Shown: piece after piece, positions 12,868 through 23,335 of the stretch
Layout: each line of letters starts with the position of its first letter
How positions within the stretch are numbered: position 1 is the first letter of the stretch
Assembly: GCF_003408705.1 (NCBI RefSeq)
Contig: NZ_QAYL01000001.1
Span: forward strand, 124,001-188,000
Length of the DNA stretch: 64,000 bases
DNA from: Mycobacterium uberis
Lineage (GTDB): Bacteria > Actinomycetota > Actinomycetes > Mycobacteriales > Mycobacteriaceae
Reading direction: 5' to 3'
The notes under the pieces: generated by a model
The model's database searches: none
What the model saw: the letters and a program-made list of their open reading frames with translations, nothing else
Told to the model about the DNA's origin: nothing
Made by a program: the position numbers and the translations under genes

Positions 12868-13713
12868 TTAGCGCAACCAGCGTTCCAACACCCAGGCAAC
12901 ACCGTCATTGGTGTTGGGAGCAGTAATCTCGTCGGCAGCAGCCAGCACGTCGGGATGCGAGTTACCCATCGCCACGCCATGACCTGCCCGTAACAGCATC
13001 AGAACGTCGTTCGGCATGTCACCGAAAGCCGCCACGTTGCCGTCACCGATCCCTAGCGGCCGGCCGACCTTTTCGACACCAGCGGCCTTGTTGATTCCCA
13101 ACGGCAAGATCTCCACTAGCCCATTGTTGGTGGAATAGGTGATGTCACCCGCGATCCCGACATGTTTAGCCAGTTCGGCAGCCATATCCGCACTACGAGC
13201 ACCGGCCTTGCGGATCAGCAACTTGATAGCTGGAACACTAAACAGATCTTCGACCGACACCTCTGTGTTGTCCGAGTTGAGCCACGTATGGTCATAACCC
13301 ACTGAGCTGACAAACTGTGGGGTCGTGCTGTCATGGGCGCTATCACCTAAACGCTCGACAGCCAGACCAACATCAGGGATGACACGCGTTGCGATCTCGA
13401 CCAGCTCACCCAATATGTCGACAGCCAGCGTGCACGCCGACACCACTCTATCGGTCGCAGGGTCGTAGATCACGGCCCCGTTGGCACATACCGCCATCGG
13501 CGGGAAACCAAGTGCGTCGACAACCGGCCGCACCCTACGCGGCGGGCGGCCAGTGGCCAAGACGAAATGCGCTCCACCGGCCACGGTGGAGCGCACTGCG
13601 TCGCGGGTACGCGAGGTTACGGTTTCATGCTCATCGAGCAACGTGCCGTCGATATCGCAGGCGATGAGTGTTGGCTGGATCGGCGGTGGAGTGGGCCTAG
13701 TCAGATTGGTCAC
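12868..13713 (-). CDS. HAD-superfamily Cof-type phosphatase (Rv3813c homologue)
   Basis: 281 residues from a GTG at 13713 (VTNLTRPTPPPIQPT matches the family start); an in-frame start at 13773 would add about 20 residues. Motif I is CDIDGTLLDE with both catalytic aspartates, motif II is ATGRP, and motif IV is FGDMPNDVLML, which place it in the Cof/type IIB cap group. The substrate is unknown, probably a small sugar or nucleotide phosphate. It stands alone, convergent with the upstream amidase-like gene. A perfect 12-base inverted repeat lies within it at 13568-13595. Confidence 0.9.
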   Translation of the reverse strand: MTNLTRPTPPPIQPTLIACDIDGTLLDEHETVTSRTRDAVRSTVAGGAHFVLATGRPPRRVRPVVDALGFPPMAVCANGAVIYDPATDRVVSACTLAVDILGELVEIATRVIPDVGLAVERLGDSAHDSTTPQFVSSVGYDHTWLNSDNTEVSVEDLFSVPAIKLLIRKAGARSADMAAELAKHVGIAGDITYSTNNGLVEILPLGINKAAGVEKVGRPLGIGDGNVAAFGDMPNDVLMLLRAGHGVAMGNSHPDVLAAADEITAPNTNDGVAWVLERWLR

Positions 13714-13838
13714 TGCGACGTCACCGAAACGAGCTGCTCTCACAGCCAGATCGAAATGGCCAGCGTGAGCCACTTTGGCTCTTCTGGCCCGATGGCGTCA
13801 CACCATCGGTCCCGTACTTTCGAACCCAGCCTTGCAGT

Positions 13839-14535
13839 TCAGCCAAATGGATCACCAGAGAGTCTTCCTGAGTCCGCGTGCTGCCACCCAGCCGTCACAG
13901 TACCCAATGCATCGCCCATGCGATGCGGATAGTGTTCCTGCGTCAGGTATAGCAACATAGTCATCGATCCGCGCAGCGCAACACCGGACAATCTGACCTC
14001 TGCGGCATACAACGGGACCCTACTCGCACAGTGATTGAGACCTTGTTGCGACCGATGTTCTTAGGATGGTCCTTGGTCCAGATCCGTTGCGGATCCCAAA
14101 CAATCTATGGACACGATCAGGATATCAGCTTGGATAGTCATTTGGACGGGGCTGAGCTTGAATTCCTTTAGTTCGAAGCCACGGCTGATGATATCCTCCG
14201 GATGGATTCCAACCAGCTCCCTTTCACCGTAATCGCTGGACGGCTGCAGCAAAAGCACCTGCCCCGACGTCACGACCTACCGGATATAGTGCAAATATGC
14301 TTGATCAAGTATATTTGTTGCATCGCAGTCTTGCTTAATAAATCAAAGCCGATGCCACCAATGCAATATCACCAAGACGACAGGCAGTCGGCCGACACAG
14401 CTGGTGTGGTTGATTGCGATCACTGCACCACCGTGGTCGGAGACATTATTCTCGTCCATATAGGTAACCTGGCTTCCACTGGTCGGGATAACCAACTGAG
14501 CCAGGATCTTGAGCGTGTAAAAGGTTCGGTTTCGC
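13839..14535 (-). pseudogene. Decayed 1-acylglycerol-3-phosphate acyltransferase paralogue
   Basis: A disrupted second copy of the acyltransferase next door. Reading the minus strand in shifting frames gives LKILAQLVIPTSG, GGAVIAINHTS (near 14400, containing the HxxxxD motif region), ELVGIHPEDIISRGFELKEFK (14160-14215), PKNIGRNKVSITVRVGS (14000-14060) and LYLTQEHYPHRMG (about 13930), ending at a stop at 13839. Each matches, in order, the intact enzyme at 14545-15327. At least three frameshifts and part of the middle (between the HxxxxD motif and ELVGI) have been lost. It corresponds to Rv3814c or Rv3815c of the triple acyltransferase array in M. tuberculosis. Confidence 0.82.
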
Positions 14536-14544
14536 TATCGATAA

Positions 14545-15327
14545 CTACTCCGCCGCATCGGCCCGATCAGCACGCTGGGCGCGCCGCACCGCCCTTTCGG
14601 CTGCCTCCTCGGTGTCAAGGCGGGCTGCCTCGACTAGCGAAGGGGCACCTCCACCTAGCCGATGCGGCACCCAAAACTCCCCAACCGGATGCGGCCCATA
14701 CAGCCCTTGGGCTCGTTCCAACAGATGCTGCATCCGGGAATGCAACAAGCCTTTCAATTCCGTTACGCCCAGCGTCGGTTCAATCGGTTCGCCAACGAGT
14801 ACTATGATCGGCACTTTAGGGCGAAAGAGCTTCTTAGGGTGGTCTTTGGTCCAGATCCGCTGGGCGCCCCAGATGATGTGCGGAATGATCGGTACCCCGG
14901 CCTCTACTGACATCCGGGCCGCTCCCCCTTTGAATTCCTTGATCTCAAAGCTTCGGCTGATCGTCGCTTCGGGGTAGACGCCTACAAGCTCACCATTTTT
15001 GAGGTTTCGGACAGCAGCTTCGTAAGACGCCGCCCCGTTTTGCCGGTCCACCGGAATGTGCCGCAGGCTGCGCATAATCGGTCCGGTGATTTTACCGACG
15101 AATACCTCTTGCTTGGCCATGAACCGCACTTTGCGCCCGAGGCCTTGCTGGTAGGCGGGCAAACCCGCAAAGGTGAAGTCAAGGTAGCCGGTGTGGTTGA
15201 TGGCTATGACGGCACCGCCGCTGGTAGGTAAGTTTTCTATACCCAAGACACTGATCTTCAGACCCTGAATACGCCAGACCAGGCGAGCGAGCTGAATAAC
15301 AGTCCCGTATGCCGGTTCCACAGCCAC
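14545..15327 (-). CDS. 1-acyl-glycerol-3-phosphate acyltransferase-family protein (Rv3816c homologue)
   Basis: 260 residues from a GTG at 15327 (MAVEPAYGTVIQLARL). It has the PlsC motifs: NHTGYLDF (HxxxxD), a FMAKQEVF block, and VGVYPEATIS (the substrate-binding EGTR-like block). It probably transfers an acyl chain to lysophosphatidic acid or a related acceptor at the membrane; the real acceptor is not shown by the sequence. The C-terminal tail is rich in Arg and Ala (RRAQRADRADAAE). It is the only intact member of what was an array of related genes. Confidence 0.88.
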   Translation of the reverse strand: MAVEPAYGTVIQLARLVWRIQGLKISVLGIENLPTSGGAVIAINHTGYLDFTFAGLPAYQQGLGRKVRFMAKQEVFVGKITGPIMRSLRHIPVDRQNGAASYEAAVRNLKNGELVGVYPEATISRSFEIKEFKGGAARMSVEAGVPIIPHIIWGAQRIWTKDHPKKLFRPKVPIIVLVGEPIEPTLGVTELKGLLHSRMQHLLERAQGLYGPHPVGEFWVPHRLGGGAPSLVEAARLDTEEAAERAVRRAQRADRADAAE

Positions 15328-15389
15328 TTAGCCTAGCGCTCTTGGCGGTGCGCCGCCTCAAATTCCGAACAAGAGGCAGCGTTGCCCTT

Positions 15390-16102
15390 CTCGATGTACT
15401 TGCCGCAGGTACCTGTCGTCGTCAACCGGTTTACTGCCGGTAGGTCCCATGCATACGGTCTGGGTCAACGAGCTAGGCGGTGTCATCTTTCGGGTGGAGT
15501 TCAACAGCTCGGACAGCTAGTTCATCAAAATAGCGGAAACAGGGGCAGCCGACTTGGCCGATGTAGCGCGCCGTCTGCACTGGTTGAGGCACTACATTAC
15601 GGCACCGCAGGTGTCTGGCGTGGGCGCAGGGGGGCTAAGTGTAGTTGCAAATCCGTGCGCTGCGCGGCGGTAGGCGGTACACCCACGCTGGGTCACAGAT
15701 CCAGATGCGACGGTGAGATCGGTGCGGAGTTGCGTACGCTGCACGGCCAACTGCCAGTACGATCATGCCCGTTTGACTGGTAAGTGACCAGCCAGCTGGA
15801 CACGCTGACGCCTTCACAACAAACACAATTGGACTAGCCGCCGCCCGGTAAACCAACCGGTGGTCTGTCACGATGATCCCTGCTCACCTGACACCTTATA
15901 TCTACGACGACGGCCACTACTGTGGATGCTGTGGACACATCGATTTCGGTGGTCCCGGTGTGGCCGACCGGTGAACCGACCTCACGGTAGCTTCGCTGTC
16001 GTTAAGCTGGAACTACCTCGATCGGGTATAAGACGCGGAGTTTTTGCTGTCTACGGCATCGAGCCAGACCCATCATGCATTGATTACTACCGGCGTCTGT
16101 AG
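15390..16102 (+). pseudogene. Aminoglycoside/kinase-like phosphotransferase remnant (Rv3817 homologue)
   Basis: Plus-strand fragments in several frames spell an APH-type phosphotransferase: HTVWVNELGGVIFRVE (from about 15450), FIKIAETGAADLADVARRLHWL (15520-15590), the catalytic-loop relic CHDDPCSPDTL (about 15861-15893; normally HGDxxxxN), then IRRGVFAVYGIEPDPSCIDYYRRL to a stop at 16102. Several frameshifts and in-frame stops separate these pieces, so no product is expected. Position just before the Rv3818 homologue fits Rv3817. Confidence 0.8.
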
Positions 16103-16199
16103 CAGGCCTAAAATTGATATCTTGGGCTAAGCTCAAAGTAGTGCGTACCCACAGACCTGATCGGCGAAACGGTCATACAAAGACAGCTGGAAGGTGGTT

Positions 16200-17750
16200 G
16201 TGCAAGTCACCAGCGTAGGACACGCCGGCTTTAGAATGGAGACCCACGCGGGCAGCATTTTGTGCGACCCTTGGGTCAATCCAGCATACTTCACATCATG
16301 GTTCCCATTTCCTGACAATAGTACACTAGATTGGGACACCTTGGGTGATTGCGACTATCTGTATGTCTCACACCTACACAAGGACCACTTCGACGCCAAG
16401 CACCTACGCGCCCATGTCAATAAGAACGCGGTGGTACTGTTGCCCGACTATCCAGTTCCTGACCTGCGAAATGCACTGCAGAAGTTAGGGTTTCGCCGAT
16501 TTTTCGAGACCACCAACTCAGTCAAGCACCGCCTGACAGGACCTAAAGGCAAGCTCGACATCATGATCATCGCCCTTCGGTCCCCCGCCGATGGTCCGAT
16601 CGGCGACTCTGCGTTGGTGGTTTCCGATGGTACAACAACGGTTTTCAACATGAATGACGCTCGGCCGGTCGATCTGGAGTTATTGTCATCTCAGTTCAGC
16701 CACGTTGATGTGCATCTATTGCAGTATTCCGGCGCGATCTGGTATCCGATGGTATACGACATGCCTGCCCGCGCCAAAGAGGCGTTCGCCACCCAAAAAC
16801 GCCAACGGCAGATGGACCGCGCCCGCCAATACATCACTCAGGTGGGGGCCAGCTGGGTGGTGCCGTCAGCGGGACCGCCGTGCTTTTTGGACCCTGACTT
16901 ACGCCACCTTAACGATGACCGCGGGGAAGCAGACAATATCTTTCCCGACCAAATGGTGTTTCTAGATCAGATGCGCACCCACGGACACAACAACGGTTTG
17001 CTGATGATTCCCGGGTCGATCGCTGACTTCACAGGGAATGCCCTGAATTCGCTGAGGCATCCACTCACTACAGAACAGGTTAAGGCGATATTCGGCACTG
17101 GAAAGCCAGCGTACATCGCCGATTATGCCGAAAGGATGACCCCCGCCCTGAATGCGGAACGGGCCGGCTGGGCACCCGCCGACGGTGAGCCGCTACTAGA
17201 GCAGTTACGCGCGCTGTTCGAACCAATCATGCTGCAAAGCAATGCGATCTGCGATGGAATCGGCTACCCAGTCGAATTGGTGATCGGGCCCGAAACTGTT
17301 GTTTTGGATTTTCCAAAACGGATTGTACGCGAACGGATTTCTGATGAGAAAATGCGCTACGGTTTCGAGATAGCGCCGGAGTTGGTACGTACCGTAGTAC
17401 GCGATCACGAGCCGGACTGGGTCAACACCATCTTCTTGTCCATGCGATTTAAGGCTCGGCGAGTCGGCGGCTACAACGAATATCTGTACACGTTCTTCAA
17501 GTGTCTGACCGATGAGCGCATCGCCTATACTGAAGGTTGGTTCGCTGAGACCCATGATGATTCCACATCGATCACCCTGGACGGCTGGGAGATTCAGCGC
17601 CGCTGCCCTCACCTCAAAGCCGATTTATCGAAGTTTGGCGTGGTGGAGGGTAACACACTGACTTGCAATTTACATGGGTGGCAGTGGCGATTGGACGACG
17701 GACGTTGCCTCACCTCACGAGGCCATCAGTTACGAAGTTCCCGAAAATGA
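16200..17750 (+). CDS. Metallo-beta-lactamase fold protein with C-terminal Rieske domain (Rv3818 homologue)
   Basis: 516 residues from a GTG at 16200; GGAAGG lies just upstream and VQVTSVGHAGF matches the family start. The N-terminal domain carries the HxHxDH metal motif (SHLHKDHFD) near residue 60. The C-terminus has a Rieske [2Fe-2S] pattern, with CPH and CNLHGW ligands (about residues 460-505). This domain order resembles CMP-N-acetylneuraminate hydroxylase-like oxidoreductases. The substrate in mycobacteria is not known. The open frame is undisturbed although both flanks are decayed, which argues for selection to keep it. Confidence 0.88.
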   Translation: MQVTSVGHAGFRMETHAGSILCDPWVNPAYFTSWFPFPDNSTLDWDTLGDCDYLYVSHLHKDHFDAKHLRAHVNKNAVVLLPDYPVPDLRNALQKLGFRRFFETTNSVKHRLTGPKGKLDIMIIALRSPADGPIGDSALVVSDGTTTVFNMNDARPVDLELLSSQFSHVDVHLLQYSGAIWYPMVYDMPARAKEAFATQKRQRQMDRARQYITQVGASWVVPSAGPPCFLDPDLRHLNDDRGEADNIFPDQMVFLDQMRTHGHNNGLLMIPGSIADFTGNALNSLRHPLTTEQVKAIFGTGKPAYIADYAERMTPALNAERAGWAPADGEPLLEQLRALFEPIMLQSNAICDGIGYPVELVIGPETVVLDFPKRIVRERISDEKMRYGFEIAPELVRTVVRDHEPDWVNTIFLSMRFKARRVGGYNEYLYTFFKCLTDERIAYTEGWFAETHDDSTSITLDGWEIQRRCPHLKADLSKFGVVEGNTLTCNLHGWQWRLDDGRCLTSRGHQLRSSRK

Positions 17751-17946
17751 TTTCAGCTACGCAGTAATCTTACGACAACGACCCTGTCCAGCTGGATCAC
17801 GCGGCAATCACATTGCACTGCTGTCACTCTCCTTCTGGCAAATCGAAGCTATCGCGCTGGACGTGATCCGCAGATACAAATCTGATGGATTGACCTGATC
17901 CATTCAACGGTTTCGCATATAGGGCACCTCGGATCTCTGTCGCTGG

Positions 17947-19208
17947 CTACCACTTGACGTACACCAACCATTCAAGTCGACCTTGATCATCTTGGTCATA
18001 CCCGGGGTCCGACCGAGCCTGGCTTTTACGCCGACACACGTCGACGAATTTCTCGCACTTCTGGATAAGCTTATGAATTAGTGTGGTTAACGGCACAGAT
18101 CGGCCAGCGCCACATGACCGGCATGTATCACCGGAAATAAACGTGATCACAAGTCCACCATGGCATCCCGAACTACCCAGATAGAAGCCATTGACCTGGG
18201 TCGGCTGACACAAATAGCCTTTCAAGCTGAGCAGGCTGATGCTGATCTGATCTAAGTGCAGTAGCTCATGGCAGTAATCGTCACTCGGGGAACCGAACAT
18301 TACGCCTATATTCTTGGGTATAAAGGTGATATGCTGGATGGTGTTGCCTTCGCAGTTCAGCGCCAATCATGTGACCTTATCGATCACTCGTTGACCTATT
18401 TAGCTTTTCACCGTCCTATAGGCTGCACCGCCTGGACCACCGTCGACCGGGAAGAACAATGCAAACGCCAGCCCGGCATGCTTACCCTCAAACGTCAAGC
18501 CCGGATCATGTAACTACGGGATCTGTAAAACAACCATAAGACCAGCCGACATGACACCCCGACGGCAATCGGCCCATTGCTGCTGGACTTTCCCGGTGTG
18601 CAGAAGAGCCCAATCGATGGCTTACATATTAAGATCATTCAGCATCGGGCAGAGTGCCGCGAAGTTAGGAGTCTCGTCCAGAGAAAAGCGTATCTGTAAG
18701 TAACTGCCGTGGTGGTTGATCCGCACGTACTATCAGCAGGCAGCACCGCAGGATTGATCAACTCGTTGACCGTGATGTCGGACACGACCGCGGAGACAAT
18801 AATCAGAGCGATCCAGGTAGCTCTCGACTCGGTGTGCACCTCATGCACCCTGCCAACGACGAGGACATCGGTCACCGTGGCACACAACCAAATTTCGCCG
18901 CCGTTGCTTTCTAGAAGTTGGGGCAGATGCGTGGTAAGCGCGCTGATGCCGCCACACAACTTCTTCATCTGCACGAACTCACCATCAGGAATACCCGGTC
19001 CAAAGACGATCGCGGCGGCGCTGTCCGGTGGAGCAGGACCACAATAGAGGATGTTGACGATCAACATCATCATCGAGCTACTCAGGGCGCCATGCTTCTC
19101 GTGGTCCGGAAAGTAAAGGTCCGACACGTGAGTGACTGAACCAAACAACATGTCATCGACAGTAGAGTGCTTAAATTCATGTGTGGCACACCTACTACAC
19201 CTGCTCAA
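17947..19208 (-). pseudogene. Phytoene-desaturase-like FAD oxidoreductase remnant (Rv3829c-like)
   Basis: Fragments of one minus-strand gene lie in order: SDLYFPDHEKHGALSSSM and GPGIPDGEFVQMKKLCGGI, then LLESNGGEIWLCATVTDVLV and VSAVVSDITVNELINPAVLP (19120-18690), MLNDLNM and VQQQWADCRRGVMSAG (about 18640-18550), LHDPGLTFEGKHAGLAFALFF (about 18490), and at the C-terminus HITFIPKNIGVMFGSP and VNGFYLGSSGCHGG (18330-18150). These are landmarks of the phytoene desaturase/FAD amine oxidase superfamily. Stops and frameshifts break it and the N-terminal FAD-binding part was not found. Rv3829c is the natural counterpart just before serS. Confidence 0.8.
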
Positions 19209-19985
19209 AGGTATTTGGGTAGTGTGCCGGGCCTAGCGCTCACGTCGGAATCTAGCCCTATGCCAGCATCCACTATTCCGCTAACAACGTTTGCCCCGTG
19301 CACCTCGTTGAGGTAGGCGAACATCTTCACCGAATCGGTGTACTGGATCAGCGGGTCGCCACCGATACCACGTAGCGCTACCGCCATAACCTTTAAGTCG
19401 ACCGTCGGCAAAATATATCGAATCCCGCCGCCACCAACGCCTCCCCAGGAGTAGGCGTTACCAAAAAAGGCGATTGTGCTGGTCGCGCTCGATGCCAAAG
19501 ATTCGGAAAGTTTGCGGTCCTTCTGGCAGAGACCTGATGGGACAACAAAGCCCCAACTTGTCTCCTTAATAGTCCGTCCAGCATCCGATCGTTCCCATCG
19601 GACTTCGGAATACCGGCCACATCTATGACGTAGGCGTTGATCACGTCGTCCACGGCGTCAGTGACCACGTCGACAGGAGCAGTGAACCCTTCTTGAGCGC
19701 GAGACCGTCATTGACCGAACCTGCGATCGCTGTCACTGTGATTATGAACTTAGGCCTTGCACATCGCCTCTCTCACACTACGAGCACGTTTGGATCAAGA
19801 TCAAAACCGCTTCCCTGACCCAGAACAACACCGACGATCCGTACCAGATTACCCAGCGAAATTGCCTACTGATTCGCGCTGTTGACACGCTGTGTAACAA
19901 CCGGAACATCACGACACCTCCTAGCATTCACCGCGCGTAACGCTTGCATGCCCTTCGAGGCAGACAATCCCTCGCTAGTTGCACC
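19209..19985. other. Gene-free decayed region upstream of serS end
   Basis: Short open frames exist on the minus strand (19205-19498 and 19393-19668), but neither reads as a recognisable protein and they overlap in different frames. They may include the lost N-terminal part of the adjacent oxidoreductase pseudogene or an unrelated relic. No repeats or RNA genes are seen. Confidence 0.5.
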
Positions 19986-21239
19986 TCAGCGAATCGGCTC
20001 CAGCAGCTGAGTCCCCACAAACGGGACCAGCGCGTCAGGTACCCGCACGCTGCCGTCGGGCAGCTGGTGATTTTCCAAAACCGCGACCAGCCATCGGGTG
20101 GTGCCCAGTGTGCCGTTGACCGTGGCCGCGATCTGCGGTTTGCCGTTGGCATCTCGGTAACGTATGGCCAGCCGACGCGCTTGAAATGTGGTGCAGTTCG
20201 ACGTCGAAGTCAGCTCGCGATAGGTCCCCTGTGTCGGGACCCACGCCTCGCAGTCAAACTTACGAGCCGCCGACGACCCGAGATCGCCTGCGGCCACATC
20301 GATTACCCGATACGGAACCTCCATGAGCGCCAACATCTCACGCTGCCAGCCTAACAGCCGTTGGTGTTCGGCCTCGGCGTCGGTGGGTACACAGTAGACG
20401 AAGCCCTCTACCTTGTCGAACTGGTGCACCCGGATGATGCCGCGGGTATCCTTGCCATGGCTGCCGGCCTCACGCCGGAAACACGATGACCAACCCGCGT
20501 ACCGTAGCGGTCCGCCAGACAAGTCTAGAACCTCGTCCGAGTGGTAGCCGGCCAGGGGCACTTCAGAGGTGCCCACCAGGTAAAGATCGTCCACTCGGTA
20601 TACTTCTTCGGCATGGGCGCCCAGAAATCCGGTGCTGGCCATCATCTCTGGGCGTGCCAGCACCGGCGGAATCATCGGGGTGAAGTCATTCTCGACGGCC
20701 AGCTGCAATGCGAGCTGCAGCAAGCCTAGCTGTAACAGTGCGCCCCGACCGGTGAGGAAGTAGAAACGCGAACCGGCCACTTTGGCACCACGCTGCATGT
20801 CGATCAGACTCAACGATTCGCCGAGTTCCAGGTGATCTTTTGGATTGTTCAACGGCGGTGGAGTACCCACGACGTCGAGTACCACGTAGTCGTTCTCCCC
20901 GCCGGCGGGCACTCCATCCAGAACGACGTTCGAGACTGCCATATACGCTGCAGTGAACGCCGTCGCGGCCTCAGCCTGCGCGGTTTCTAAGGTTTTCACC
21001 TGTTCGGAGAGGTCCTTGGCGCGCTGCAATAACGCCGGACGTTGTTCGGCAGATGCGGAGCCCACACGTTTGCTGGCAATCTTCTGTTCGGCGCGCAGCG
21101 AATCTGCAGCCGAAATCGCGGCCCGACGGGCGGCATCGGCCCTCAGCAGGTCATCCACCAGAGCAGGATCTTCGCCACGGCTCAGTTGAGAATGACGTAT
21201 CGCGTCGGGGTCTTCCCGGAGCAACTTCAAGTCGATCAC
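19986..21239 (-). CDS. serS: Seryl-tRNA synthetase
   Basis: 417 residues from a GTG at 21239 ([21 protein letters not shown]), close to the 419 of M. tuberculosis. It charges tRNA-Ser with serine in the cytoplasm. Residues about 25-105 form the coiled-coil arm. The class II core has motif 2 ([21 protein letters not shown]) and motif 3 ([18 protein letters not shown]) with the [13 protein letters not shown] serine/ATP pocket. Upstream in-frame codons exist but extend past the family start without a ribosome site. Confidence 0.97.
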   Translation of the reverse strand: MIDLKLLREDPDAIRHSQLSRGEDPALVDDLLRADAARRAAISAADSLRAEQKIASKRVGSASAEQRPALLQRAKDLSEQVKTLETAQAEAATAFTAAYMAVSNVVLDGVPAGGENDYVVLDVVGTPPPLNNPKDHLELGESLSLIDMQRGAKVAGSRFYFLTGRGALLQLGLLQLALQLAVENDFTPMIPPVLARPEMMASTGFLGAHAEEVYRVDDLYLVGTSEVPLAGYHSDEVLDLSGGPLRYAGWSSCFRREAGSHGKDTRGIIRVHQFDKVEGFVYCVPTDAEAEHQRLLGWQREMLALMEVPYRVIDVAAGDLGSSAARKFDCEAWVPTQGTYRELTSTSNCTTFQARRLAIRYRDANGKPQIAATVNGTLGTTRWLVAVLENHQLPDGSVRVPDALVPFVGTQLLEPIR

Positions 21240-21367
21240 GGCCTGAAGACTACTTTTAGCGACTAATGGCGCACGCACATACCGGAGCACCCTCGTGAAC
21301 GAACCCAACGATGCCACATCTGCAACGTTTGTCACAACACTTTGTCGGCCCTGCCAGAATGGATGAA

Positions 21368-22726
21368 ATGTTGGATTCGCCCAAAGAGGAACCCACACTC
21401 GCCGATGACCTGACCGGCGAGAACGAACAACCGCCCGTCAAGTTCCAGTGGCCAAGTGTTGTACAAGCCAGAGCCACCCGGCGAGGGCTGTTACTCACCG
21501 CTCTTGGTGGCCTGCTAATCAGCGGATTGATCACCGCGATTCCCACCGTGAGGATCGGTCCTGGGCGACTAGCCACCTACATCAACAGCAATCCGGTGCC
21601 CAGCACCGGCGTCAAGAGCAACTCCGTGTTCAACCGCGCCACCAGCGGTGATTGCCTTATGTGGCCAGATGGCCTGCCGGATGCGGCGAGGATCGTCGAC
21701 TGCGCCGACAATCACCGGTTTGAAATCGCCGAGTCCATCGATATGCGGACTTTCCCCGGTTCGGAATACGGGCCCAATGCCGCTCCACCGTCACCGGCTC
21801 GCATTCAACAGATCAGTGAGGAACAGTGCGAGGCGGCCGTCCGCCACTATCTCGGCACCAAGTTCGATCCCAACAGCAAATACACCGTCAGCATGCTATG
21901 GTCCGGTGACCGGGCGTGGCGCCAGGGCGGCGAGCGGCGCATGCTGTGCGGCTTGGAGCTGCCCGGCACGAACAACCAGCAAGTCGCCTTCAAGGGCAAG
22001 GTCGCCAACATCGATCAGTCCAAGATCTGGCCGGCCGGCACCTGCTTGAGCATCGACCTCACCAGCAACCAACCGGTCGATGTTCCAGTTGACTGCGCAG
22101 CGCCGCATGCAATGGAGGTCACTGGAACGGTCAATCTGGCCGAGAGATTCCCGAATGCCTTACCGGCCGAATCTGAGCAGGACAGATTCATCAAAGACGC
22201 ATGCGCTCGGCTGACCGATAGCTATCTGGCAACAATCAAGCTGCGTACCACCACCCTGACACTGATCTATCCCACCCTCTCGCTGTCCAGTTGGGCGGCA
22301 GGCAGCCGTGAGGTCGCGTGTAGTATCGGCGCGACACGGGGCAACGGTGATTGGGCCACACTAGTGAACAGCGCTAAGGGACTACTGCTGATCAATGGTC
22401 AGCCACCGATATCACCACCCGATATCCCTGAAGAACGACTCAGCCCACCCCCGATACCCCTCCAGCTTCAGGTGCCAACAAACCACTCTAACGCCTCAGT
22501 AGACCCGATCCCACCGGGCAATCAGCATCTCCTCCAGCAACAGCCGGCTATGACCGTTCCACGGTCACCAGTATCGCAGACGCCCACCGCCTCACCGTCG
22601 CCGGCTACGCCGATAACTAAACCCCCACCCCCAGTAGATGACGCAGATGACGGAGCACCGCGGTCGTCCGACCAAGAATTGGTAGGCACTGCCCCCGGGC
22701 CGGCCGAGCCAGCCCCGGGCGGCTAG
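21368..22726 (+). CDS. Membrane-anchored septum-formation-like protein (Rv3835 homologue)
   Basis: 452 residues from the ATG at 21368 ([10 protein letters not shown] matches the family); another ATG lies nine bases upstream. A single membrane span (about residues 40-60, [19 protein letters not shown]) separates a short cytoplasmic head from a large outer domain with conserved cysteines ([39 protein letters not shown]), the septum-formation fold seen in actinobacterial membrane proteins. The C-terminal 90 residues are Pro/Ser/Thr-rich. It is divergent from serS. The function is not established. Confidence 0.87.
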   Translation: MLDSPKEEPTLADDLTGENEQPPVKFQWPSVVQARATRRGLLLTALGGLLISGLITAIPTVRIGPGRLATYINSNPVPSTGVKSNSVFNRATSGDCLMWPDGLPDAARIVDCADNHRFEIAESIDMRTFPGSEYGPNAAPPSPARIQQISEEQCEAAVRHYLGTKFDPNSKYTVSMLWSGDRAWRQGGERRMLCGLELPGTNNQQVAFKGKVANIDQSKIWPAGTCLSIDLTSNQPVDVPVDCAAPHAMEVTGTVNLAERFPNALPAESEQDRFIKDACARLTDSYLATIKLRTTTLTLIYPTLSLSSWAAGSREVACSIGATRGNGDWATLVNSAKGLLLINGQPPISPPDIPEERLSPPPIPLQLQVPTNHSNASVDPIPPGNQHLLQQQPAMTVPRSPVSQTPTASPSPATPITKPPPPVDDADDGAPRSSDQELVGTAPGPAEPAPGG

Positions 22727-22730
22727 CCGG

Positions 22731-23069
22731 ATGACCGTGCGGAGAGAGGACCTACAGCGATCTGACAGGCTGGTCTCCGATGCACTGAACCTGATTTCGC
22801 CCAAGCGGATGGCCGCGATGAACAACATGGTTGTGCTTATCGCCGCCCGCAGGACGCTGTTCTGCTCGGACTGTACGAAGGGGTGGCGTTGACCACGTGG
22901 GACTCTAGACTACTCTGGAGCACTGCCTGATGCCGTCACGATTTATCGTGACGCGTTAGTGGATGTCTGTGATTCCGACAAAGAAGTCGTCGACCAGGTA
23001 GCGATCACGGTGATCCACCAGATCACTCACCACTTCAGCATCGATGACGATCAACGGGACTGGGCTTGA
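22731..23069 (+). pseudogene. Zincin-like metallopeptidase remnant (Rv3836 homologue)
   Basis: The reading begins MTVRREDLQRSDRLVSDALN, continues with MNNMVVLIAAR, then needs frameshifts to reach LLGLYEGVALTTWDSR and LPDAVTIYRDALVDVCDSDKEVVDQVAITVIHQITHHFSIDDD, ending at a stop at 23069. The family has HEIAHHFGIDD as its zinc site (HExxH). Here the catalytic Glu is Gln (HQITHH), so besides being frameshifted the active site is gone. It directly follows the Rv3835 homologue, as in M. tuberculosis. Confidence 0.85.
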
Positions 23070-23335
23070 TCACACTCCGTCGTATGGGCGCGGTGTACCG
23101 GAGTGGTCGGGACCTGGCATTATAAGCGTCGATTGCTTCGACTGCAGGGCAGGCTCAGATCACTGCCACAGCACTAATCGTTCGTCATTCAATCGGTGGT
23201 TGCCAGGCTGATCGGAATGCATCGAGGGGGTCTGCGTCAGCCCCGAGTCAATGCCGCACAGCTTCGTCGTCGACTGCGATGCGGTCGGCTGTGGATACGC
23301 TGAGTTGGTCGCGGTTGCGATGTGAGCCGGTCCGG

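Noticed and set aside
13568..13595. Perfect 12-base inverted repeat (TGCGCTCCACCG, four-base loop) inside the HAD phosphatase gene
   Set aside because: It lies in well conserved coding sequence (AVRSTVAGGAHF) and is explained by codon choice; no sign of a terminator or regulatory role.
23070..23335. Possible tRNA-like sequence around 23090-23200
   Set aside because: No cloverleaf with a proper acceptor stem and T-loop could be drawn.
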